64,000 nucleotides of DNA, from contig NZ_CANPVO010000040.1 in assembly GCF_947581785.1 (NCBI RefSeq), forward strand, positions 1-64,000. Reading direction: 5' to 3'. The notes below the pieces were generated by a model that saw nothing but the letters and a program-made list of their open reading frames with translations, made no database searches and was not told where the DNA came from. The position numbers and the translations under genes are program-made. Shown in pieces: positions 8,944 to 15,399 of this stretch; position 1 is the first letter of the stretch; each line of letters begins with the position of its first letter. The stretch comes from Candidatus Palauibacter polyketidifaciens (GTDB lineage: Bacteria > Gemmatimonadota > Gemmatimonadetes > Palauibacterales > Palauibacteraceae).

Positions 8944-9827
8944 GCGGCGGTGTCCGCGGACGGCTTCTGCCCGTCGATCGCGTGGCCATCGGCTACTTCG
9001 GTTGCACGGGCCTCGTCGCCCTGGTGTTCGGTGGGCTCCCGGGCGCGGGAATCGCGGCGGCCCACGCGGTCGCGGTCTTCGGGATCACGCGACTTGCGGC
9101 CTGGCACCCCCGGGCCGGCCTCGCCGCGATCGCGAGGGGGGCGTACGCCGTGCTCATCACGCCCCTCCTGTACGCGGAACTGTCGGTCCTCAACCGCTTT
9201 CTCACGCAACGTTACTTCGACGCCATGGTGCAGGCGTGGGATGCCGCCCTGTTCGGCGGACAGCCCAGCATCGATCTCAGCGCATGGCTCCCCTGGCTCT
9301 CCTTCTCCGAGGTGTTGCATCTGGGCTACTTCGGCTACTACGCCATCATCCCCGCCGCCATCCTGGGCGTGTTCGCCACCCGGGGGATCGAGGCCTTCCA
9401 GCGCACCGCCCTCGCCGTGGCGTCCGCCTTCTTCGCCTCCTACCTCATCTTCATGTTCTTCCCCGTCGCCGGCCCCCGATACGAGTTTGTCCAGATCGGC
9501 AGCTCGGTCGGCGAGGGTACGCTGTTCGGGATCGTGCACGGGATCCTGGAGGCCGGATCGTCGAAGGGCACGGCTTTCCCCAGTTCCCACATCGCCGCCT
9601 CCCTGGCCGGGGTCGTGGCCGCCGGACGCGAGGATCGGCGCTGGTTCTGGCTCCTCCTGATCCCGGAACTCGCGTTGACTGCGGGGACGGTGTACGGTCG
9701 CTTTCACTATGCGACCGACGCCCTCGCGGGCATCCTGCTCGGGCTGCTGGTCTGCGCCGTACTCCGCAGGACCGGCTCCGGGGCCGAGGGCATCCGAGTG
9801 GCCGGGGGCGGGCAACCCGCGGCCTGA
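8940..9827 (+). CDS. PAP2-superfamily integral membrane protein (Aur1/inositol-phosphorylceramide synthase-like)
   Basis: Polytopic membrane protein (about six hydrophobic segments) with PAP2 catalytic motifs near the C terminus: KGTAFPSSHIAAS and GRFHYATDALAG. The FPSxH and HYxxDxxAG spacing resembles Aur1-type phosphotransferases and PAP2_3 proteins. Its coupling to three ceramide genes suggests it adds or removes a phospho-headgroup on ceramide; a plain lipid phosphatase is the alternative. GTG at 8940 forms a GTGA overlap with the upstream stop; the open frame before it (from 8868) lies inside cerR and is not used. Confidence 0.8.
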   Translation: MSGGVRGRLLPVDRVAIGYFGCTGLVALVFGGLPGAGIAAAHAVAVFGITRLAAWHPRAGLAAIARGAYAVLITPLLYAELSVLNRFLTQRYFDAMVQAWDAALFGGQPSIDLSAWLPWLSFSEVLHLGYFGYYAIIPAAILGVFATRGIEAFQRTALAVASAFFASYLIFMFFPVAGPRYEFVQIGSSVGEGTLFGIVHGILEAGSSKGTAFPSSHIAASLAGVVAAGREDRRWFWLLLIPELALTAGTVYGRFHYATDALAGILLGLLVCAVLRRTGSGAEGIRVAGGGQPAA

Positions 9828-9876
9828 ACCGCGCATCAAAGCGGTGGATCCGGAAGGTGACCTTCAGAGGGACGAT

Positions 9877-10434
9877 GTGGACGAACGCGAACTGATCGCC
9901 TGCGCCAAAGCGGGAGAGCGATCCGCGATGGGGGAGCTGTACGAACTCCACGCGCGACGCGTCTACACGGTGATTCGCCGCCTCGTGGGCGACGATCACC
10001 TCGCTGAGGACCTCTCCCAGGAAGCGTGGATCCGCGCGTTCGAGAAGCTCCATCTCTTCCGGGGAGATGCGGCCTTCGGCACGTGGCTCTACCGGTTGGC
10101 GACGAACGTGGCGCTCAACCGGCTGCGCCGGTCGTCGAAGCGGCGTCCGGTGGAATCCGCCGCCGAGCTTCCCCGCGTGGCGCGGGCGCACGACGACGTG
10201 ATCGTGACGCGGCGGGTCCTGACCCGGGCGCTGGACCAGTTGCCGCCGGGGTACCGGAGGGTCCTCGTGCTGCACGACGTGGAAGGCTGGACGCACAACG
10301 ACATCGCCGAGGCTCTGGGCTGTTCGCCCGGCACGTCGAAATCGCAGTTGCACAAGGCGCGGGCGCGCATGCGGAAGCTCATCGCTCCGGAAGGTTCCGG
10401 GAACGGCGGTGCACGGGGCGAAGCGCGCCTCTGA
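9877..10434 (+). CDS. ECF-type RNA polymerase sigma factor (RpoE-like)
   Basis: 185-residue sigma-70 family protein with region 2 (DERELIACAKAGERSAMGEL ... LAEDLSQEAWIRAFEKLHLF ... FGTWLYRLATNVALNRLRR) and region 4 (LPPGYRRVLVLHDVEGWTHNDIAEALGCSPGTSKSQL) and no region 1 or 3. GTG 9877 is preferred because AGAGGG lies 5 nt upstream; GTG 9844 is possible. The next gene, 14 nt downstream, encodes a zinc anti-sigma factor, so the pair forms a classic signal-responsive unit. It begins 49 nt after the lipid cassette, which suggests linked expression or envelope-related control. Confidence 0.93.
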   Translation: MDERELIACAKAGERSAMGELYELHARRVYTVIRRLVGDDHLAEDLSQEAWIRAFEKLHLFRGDAAFGTWLYRLATNVALNRLRRSSKRRPVESAAELPRVARAHDDVIVTRRVLTRALDQLPPGYRRVLVLHDVEGWTHNDIAEALGCSPGTSKSQLHKARARMRKLIAPEGSGNGGARGEARL

Positions 10435-10448
10435 GAGGGATAGAAGAG

Positions 10449-11144
10449 ATGGCGAACCACATGGATGCCGAGCGAATCTCGGCACTGCTCGACGAGCCGT
10501 GGGCCGACCGGGACTGCCGGGCCCACCTCGAAACGTGCAGCGAGTGCCAGGCGGAGTTCGAGAGATTGAGCCGGCTGCGCATGGCGCTGTCCGCGCTGCC
10601 GGATGAGAAGGCGCCGGCCGGGCAGTGGGCCGCGATCGAAGCCGCGCTCGATGCCGGCGAGACCCGTTCCGGCTCCCGATGGCTCGGACGCGGCTTTGGC
10701 GGCCGTCTCTTCGTCCCGGGACCGCTGCAGGCCGCGGCCGCCCTCGTGCTGTTTGCCGGCGGCGTGATCGCCGGCCTGCAGTTCACGGGCGGGCGCGACG
10801 CGAGTCCGCCGGGTTCGACCGGGGACCTTCCTGCCGTCGTTTCGACCGATGACGACCGCGCGCTCGTCGACGGGCTCAGCCGGATGGAATCGTTGCGCTC
10901 GCCGCTCAGGCAGGTGGGAGCGGGCGGGGCGGACGCGGCTGCTGAAGGCGGGTTGAGTGCGAGAGATCCGTTGGAGACGGCCCAGCGGCTGGCGAGGCTG
11001 GAGGGGTTGATCCGGGCGCTGCGCGACCGCCTCGCGACGAATCCCGACGATCCCCTCGCCAGCGCCTACCTGCTGGAGCTCGTGGAAACGCGCGATCGGC
11101 TCGCGGAGGATCTGAGCCGCGCGAGCGGGACGCGAACCTGGTGA
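10449..11144 (+). CDS. Membrane anti-sigma factor with zinc-binding (ZAS) domain
   Basis: About 231 residues. The cytoplasmic N terminus has the HxxxCxxC zinc motif (HLETCSEC, about residues 25-32) that binds ECF sigma factors. One transmembrane segment (LQAAAALVLFAGGVIAGLQF, near 98) precedes a periplasmic region ending in a predicted helical stretch (RLARLEGLIRALRDRL). It should hold the upstream sigma factor inactive until an envelope signal. ATG 10449 follows a purine-rich GAGGGATAGAAGAG. The stop overlaps the GTG of the PDZ gene (GTGA). Confidence 0.88.
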   Translation: MANHMDAERISALLDEPWADRDCRAHLETCSECQAEFERLSRLRMALSALPDEKAPAGQWAAIEAALDAGETRSGSRWLGRGFGGRLFVPGPLQAAAALVLFAGGVIAGLQFTGGRDASPPGSTGDLPAVVSTDDDRALVDGLSRMESLRSPLRQVGAGGADAAAEGGLSARDPLETAQRLARLEGLIRALRDRLATNPDDPLASAYLLELVETRDRLAEDLSRASGTRTW

Positions 11145-12262
11145 CCGCGCCCCTCTCACCGCCTCCGGGCCCGATCGTGGTGTTCCTCGCCGCGGGCGTC
11201 CTTGCGCTAACGTCCCCACCCGCCGCGGCGCAGGAGACCCCGGCAGTCGACGCTCCGGGCTGGATCGGGGTTCGGGTCGACGAGCGCCATAACTGCGGCT
11301 GGGAGACTTCGGACGACTGGAAGAACTGCACGCTCGTCATCCAGGTGCGTGAAATGCAGGAAGACGGGCCGGCGGCGCGTGCGGGACTCCTCGTCGGCGA
11401 TCGACTCGCCGCGATGAACGGTACGAGGATCACCCTCGTCAATCTGCCCGACCTGCTCGCATCGATCCGCCCGCGCGTCCCGGTACGGCTGCAGGTCACG
11501 CGAGACGGGACGGACCGCACGCTGGAGGTCATCCCCGACGCGCGGCCCCCGGATGCGGACGGCATCCCGATGGTGGGCCGTCGGACGATCGTCGCCGCGG
11601 CCGGGAACCCGCGGCGTGGCACGTTCGTCCTGTGGTTGACGGACTCCGACGGGCGCGACTCCACAGAGCGCGACCGCGCCGGCTTCGCCCTCGCGTTCCG
11701 CGATACGGACGAGACCGGCGTGGCGGTGGAGCCCTCCGCGGTGCGGGTCGTGGACGGCCAACTCAACGTGCTGCCCGTGCGCGACCGGCCGGCGGCGGAG
11801 TTGCCGGCGGTTCGCGTTGAAATACTCCGCGACCTGCAGCGCGAGACGGAATCGGCCTATCGGGACTTCACGCTTGCGCTCCAGAACGTCGGGGCCGTGC
11901 GGGCACGCCTCTCGGCGATGGAGTTCCGGCGTCGCGTGGCGCGTGCCGCTCGGGTGGCACTGCCGGAGCCCGATCTCGCCGTGCGCCTCCATCGCACGTT
12001 CGCGGGAGCCGAGTTCGAGCCCGTACGCGACTTTTCCGACCGTGCCGGCCTCGACGGCCTCCTCGTTCTCAGGGTCGCGCGGGGAACGGTCACCGCCCGG
12101 CTCGGGCTCCGGGCGGGAGATCTCCTTCTGAGAGCGGCGGACCGTGCGACCCGGGAACTCGAGGACCTCGTCACCGCGCTCGAATCGGAGGCCGACCCGG
12201 GTCCCACCGTCGTGTGGGTCCGGGGCGGTCAGGAGATGAGCGGGGTCTGGCCCCGGCGTTGA
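11141..12262 (+). CDS. Exported protein with two PDZ-like domains
   Basis: 373 residues with a signal peptide ending near PPAAAQ. A first PDZ-like region (about 40-130: GWIGVRVDE ... DGPAARAGLLVGDRLAAMNGTRI) and a C-terminal one (about 305-365: LDGLLVLRVARGTVTARLGLRAGDLLL) flank a helical middle. No protease triad is visible, so it is a binding or sensing protein, not a DegP/RseP enzyme. Its coupling to the anti-sigma gene suggests a role in sensing envelope state for that switch; this is inference. GTG 11141 overlaps the upstream stop; the stop at 12262 overlaps the next ATG. Confidence 0.8.
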   Translation: MTAPLSPPPGPIVVFLAAGVLALTSPPAAAQETPAVDAPGWIGVRVDERHNCGWETSDDWKNCTLVIQVREMQEDGPAARAGLLVGDRLAAMNGTRITLVNLPDLLASIRPRVPVRLQVTRDGTDRTLEVIPDARPPDADGIPMVGRRTIVAAAGNPRRGTFVLWLTDSDGRDSTERDRAGFALAFRDTDETGVAVEPSAVRVVDGQLNVLPVRDRPAAELPAVRVEILRDLQRETESAYRDFTLALQNVGAVRARLSAMEFRRRVARAARVALPEPDLAVRLHRTFAGAEFEPVRDFSDRAGLDGLLVLRVARGTVTARLGLRAGDLLLRAADRATRELEDLVTALESEADPGPTVVWVRGGQEMSGVWPRR

Positions 12263-12732
12263 TGATGGCTCGCCGACGCCCGAGACCGCCGACCTGGAGC
12301 ATGAGGAGAGGACCGGCACGCTGCCGGCTCGACGCGCTGGCCGTTATCGCGGCCTTCCTCCTTGGAATCGGGCCGGGCGCACCCCTTCAACCCTGTCCGA
12401 AGCACCAGGCGGTGCACGGCGACGAGTCGAGCCCCCACGCCGCCACGGTCCATGGCACGCATGCGGAGACCGCCCGCGCGGACAGCCACGCGGGGCACTC
12501 TCACGCCTATGGTGCCGGCGCCACCACGAACTCGCACCCGCATTCGGGCGGACCGTGCGACTGCCTCGGGATGTGCCTGACCTGCTGCGGACCGGCCATC
12601 GCAGGGTCCGCCCTGCAAACCGCACACCCGACTTCCACAAGCCAGGCCCCGCATGGGGTGCGGCCCCACCTCCGCCCGGCACCCGACCCGGCCGCCTACC
12701 TCCGACCGTTCGGACAGCCGCCCCCCGCCTGA
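12262..12732 (+). CDS. His/Cys-rich exported small protein, probable metal binding
   Basis: 156 residues from the ATG that overlaps the upstream stop (TGATG). A hydrophobic segment (LDALAVIAAFLLGIGPG) resembles a signal or anchor. It is followed by a His-rich stretch (many HxH and SHxGHSH-type patterns, about residues 45-95) and a Cys cluster (PCDCLGMCLTCCG, about 97-109). The composition suggests periplasmic copper or other soft-metal binding, similar in style to DUF2946-type proteins, but no family assignment is certain. A Met-rich barrel protein is encoded 155 nt downstream, which supports a metal link. Confidence 0.6.
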   Translation: MMARRRPRPPTWSMRRGPARCRLDALAVIAAFLLGIGPGAPLQPCPKHQAVHGDESSPHAATVHGTHAETARADSHAGHSHAYGAGATTNSHPHSGGPCDCLGMCLTCCGPAIAGSALQTAHPTSTSQAPHGVRPHLRPAPDPAAYLRPFGQPPPA

Positions 12733-12887
12733 CTCCTCGACAAGAACCCGTACGGAACGCCCGGTAGTCCAACCCCGCCGGTCAGAAGGGGTGGATGCGT
12801 CGGGCTCGTTGCCGGATCGACCGGGCCGCCTGCGAGGCGGCGTGCGTCGAACGGCGACTCATCCCCTGTCGAACGAGGAGTCGAACC

Positions 12888-13910
12888 TTGAAGAAATGCA
12901 CGATACCCGGCGCATTCGCGCTGCTGATTCTTGCCGCACCCGTGGCCGCGCAGTGGAACGCTTCGCGCGCGGACAGCCACGCCCCCATCGGAGTCATGGC
13001 CGACCACCGCCACGAGGCGGGCGAGGTGATGCTCTCCTACCGCTACATGACGATGGCCATGGAGGGGAGCCGCATCGGTACCGATCCCATCGCCGACGCG
13101 GACATCGTTTCGCCGGATGGGGGGTTCATGATCACGCCGACCCGCATGCCCATGACGATGCACATGTTCGGGGCCATGTTCGCGCCATCCGATCGCGTCA
13201 CCTTCATGGCCATGCTCCCCTTAGTGTCGAGTTCGATGGACCACATCACGCGCCACGGCGGGTCGTTCACGACCGAATCGGGCGGCCTGGGCGACGTCAA
13301 GGTGGGCGCCATGATCGGCCTGGCCGACTGGGCGAACCAGTCGCTCCACCTGAACGCGATGGTCGGCCTCCCGACCGGATCGATCGAACAGGTGGACGTC
13401 CTCCCGATCAGCGACGGGATGGAGGTCCAGCTCCCCTACCCCATGCAGATCGGGTCCGGCACGTTCGACCTGCGCCCCGGCCTCACCTGGCTGGGCCAGG
13501 CCGGCGACTGGTCCTGGGGCGCCCAGGGGAACGCCGTGCTGCGCACAGGCATGAACGACCGCGACTGGGCGCTCGGCGACAAGGTGCAGGGGACTGCATG
13601 GTGGGCCAGGGTGCTGGGCCGCAACCTTGCGGCCGCCGTGCGACTGGTCGCTACGCGGACGGGCAACATCGACGGGAGGGACGCCGCGCCCAGCGTAAAC
13701 CCTCAAATGGTACCCACAGCCCGCACCGACCTCCGCGCAGGTACCGTGGTCGAGGGCGGGTTGAGCCTCAACCTCTACATCCCCCGGGCCAGGGCCTTTC
13801 GGATCGCCGGCGAAGTGCTCCTCCCCCTCGTTCGCGACCTCGACGGTCCCCAGCTCGAGACGGACCTGACCTTCGTGCTGGGCGTGCAGATCGTGCCCGT
13901 AAGCCACTGA
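12888..13910 (+). CDS. Met-rich outer-membrane beta-barrel protein (copper-associated 'transporter' type)
   Basis: 340 residues. The TTG start at 12888 has an ideal GAGGAG 7 nt upstream and directly yields a signal peptide (KKCTIPGAFALLILAAPVAAQ); no ATG or GTG gives one. After MADHRHEAGEVMLSYRYM comes a strongly Met-rich segment (MTMAMEG, TRMPMTMHMFGAMFAPSD, FMAMLP, SSSMDH, about 50-120), then alternating beta-strand sequence to the end. Similar barrel proteins are often found with copper-handling genes, where Met clusters bind Cu(I). Function is not proven. Confidence 0.72.
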   Translation: MKKCTIPGAFALLILAAPVAAQWNASRADSHAPIGVMADHRHEAGEVMLSYRYMTMAMEGSRIGTDPIADADIVSPDGGFMITPTRMPMTMHMFGAMFAPSDRVTFMAMLPLVSSSMDHITRHGGSFTTESGGLGDVKVGAMIGLADWANQSLHLNAMVGLPTGSIEQVDVLPISDGMEVQLPYPMQIGSGTFDLRPGLTWLGQAGDWSWGAQGNAVLRTGMNDRDWALGDKVQGTAWWARVLGRNLAAAVRLVATRTGNIDGRDAAPSVNPQMVPTARTDLRAGTVVEGGLSLNLYIPRARAFRIAGEVLLPLVRDLDGPQLETDLTFVLGVQIVPVSH

Positions 13911-13927
13911 CCGGCAACGCTTTATTC

Positions 13928-13958
13928 GTACGGGAGCCGCCCCGCTCGGCTCCCGTAC
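13928..13958 (+). terminator. Strong hairpin, probable transcription terminator
   Basis: Perfect 12-bp stem GTACGGGAGCCG / CGGCTCCCGTAC with a 7-nt loop, 17 nt after the stop of the Met-rich barrel gene. There is no T-run after it, so Rho-independent efficiency is uncertain. Confidence 0.6.
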
Positions 13959-14004
13959 GGCGTCGCCGTGAGATTCTACTTGAGGTCTCCAGTGGACATG
14001 GGTC

Positions 14005-14029
14005 GTATACATACGATGCGATTGTATAC
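14005..14029. promoter_or_regulatory. Inverted repeat in an AT-rich patch upstream of icd, possible operator
   Basis: GTATACA (14005-14011) and TGTATAC (14023-14029) form a perfect 7-bp inverted repeat with an 11-nt spacer, inside an unusually AT-rich stretch between the terminator and icd (start 14138). It could be a repressor operator or part of the icd promoter; the regulator is not identifiable. Confidence 0.35.
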
Positions 14030-14137
14030 AGCCTGTATGGTTTGTCATCGGTGAAGGGCTTGCGTACTCTCCCCTCCCGCCGCGCCGATCCCCGGTGAGC
14101 GTAAGGAAAGATCCCCGAAACCGTTCGAGAAACCCCC

Positions 14138-15388
14138 ATGGCCGACGCGTCTCCCTCATACGACACCCTGCGCACGCCCTCCGGCGGTACCATCCGCATG
14201 GTGGGCGACCGCCTCGACGTGCCCGACCGCCCGATCATTCCCTTCATCGAAGGAGACGGGATCGGTCCCGACATCTGGCGCGCCGCGAGCGCGGTCTTCG
14301 AAGCGGCCGTCGAGAAGGCCTACGGCGGCGAACGGCGGATCGCGTGGTTCGAGGTGCTCGCCGGTCAGAAGGCGTTCGATCGCACGGGGGACTGGCTGCC
14401 CGGGGACACGCTCCGCGCGATCCGGCATCACCGGGTCGCGATCAAGGGACCCCTCACGACGCCCGTGGGTGGCGGGATCCGGTCGCTCAACGTGGCGCTG
14501 CGCCAGCAACTGGACCTGTTCGCGTGCGTCCGCCCGGTGCGCTGGTTCGAGGGTGTCCCGTCGCCGGTTCGCCAGCCGGACCTCGTCGACATGACGATCT
14601 TCCGCGAGAACACCGAGGACATCTACGCCGGAATCGAGTGGGAAGCCGGCAGTGAGGAGGCCCGCCGTCTGCGCGACTTCCTGTGCGATGAGATGGGCGT
14701 CTCGACGATCCGTTTCCCGGACACGAGTTCCTTCGGGGTGAAGCCGATCTCGCGGGAAGGGACGCAGCGGCTCGTCCGCGCCGCGATCCGCTACGCCCGC
14801 GACCGGGGATACGGCAGCGTCACGCTGGTCCACAAGGGGAACATCATGAAGTTCACCGAGGGCGGTTTCCGCGACTGGGGCTACGAACTCGCGAAGGACG
14901 AGTTCGGGGCGCGGGAGTTCGGCGGCGGCCCCTGGTGCCGGACCTCGGATGGAATCGTCGTCAAGGATGTGATCGCCGACGCGTTCCTGCAGCAGATCCT
15001 CACGCGGCCCGCGGAGTACGATGTAATCGCGACCATGAATCTGAACGGGGACTACATCTCGGACGCGCTCGCCGCGCAGGTGGGCGGGATCGGCATCGCC
15101 CCCGGCGCGAACATCAACTACGAGACGGGCCATGCGATCTTCGAGGCAACGCACGGTACCGCGCCGAAGTACGCCGGACAGGACAAGGTGAACCCGGGGT
15201 CCGTGATCCTGTCAGGGGAGATGATGCTGCGGCATATCGGGTGGAACGAAGCCGCCGACCTTATTGTATCCTCCTTGAGCGCAACCATCAGCGAGAAGCG
15301 GGTGACGTACGACTTCGAGCGCCTGATGGATGGTGCGACACTCCTCGGTTGCAGCGAGTTCGGCCGGGCGATGATCGACAACATGTGA
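14138..15388 (+). CDS. icd: NADP-dependent isocitrate dehydrogenase
   Basis: TCA-cycle enzyme converting isocitrate to 2-oxoglutarate and CO2 in the cytoplasm. 416 residues, E. coli Icd type. The substrate and phosphorylation loop [20 protein letters not shown] is intact with S116 as the regulatory serine. Metal-binding aspartates lie in the [10 protein letters not shown] and [14 protein letters not shown] blocks. The coenzyme region [19 protein letters not shown] and the later VTYDFERLM carry the Lys/Tyr pattern of NADP-specific enzymes. No aceK kinase is in the window. An M16 peptidase gene follows with a 4-nt overlap or 12-nt gap, depending on its start. Confidence 0.97.
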   Translation: MADASPSYDTLRTPSGGTIRMVGDRLDVPDRPIIPFIEGDGIGPDIWRAASAVFEAAVEKAYGGERRIAWFEVLAGQKAFDRTGDWLPGDTLRAIRHHRVAIKGPLTTPVGGGIRSLNVALRQQLDLFACVRPVRWFEGVPSPVRQPDLVDMTIFRENTEDIYAGIEWEAGSEEARRLRDFLCDEMGVSTIRFPDTSSFGVKPISREGTQRLVRAAIRYARDRGYGSVTLVHKGNIMKFTEGGFRDWGYELAKDEFGAREFGGGPWCRTSDGIVVKDVIADAFLQQILTRPAEYDVIATMNLNGDYISDALAAQVGGIGIAPGANINYETGHAIFEATHGTAPKYAGQDKVNPGSVILSGEMMLRHIGWNEAADLIVSSLSATISEKRVTYDFERLMDGATLLGCSEFGRAMIDNM

Positions 15389-15399
15389 TGGAGAAAGAG

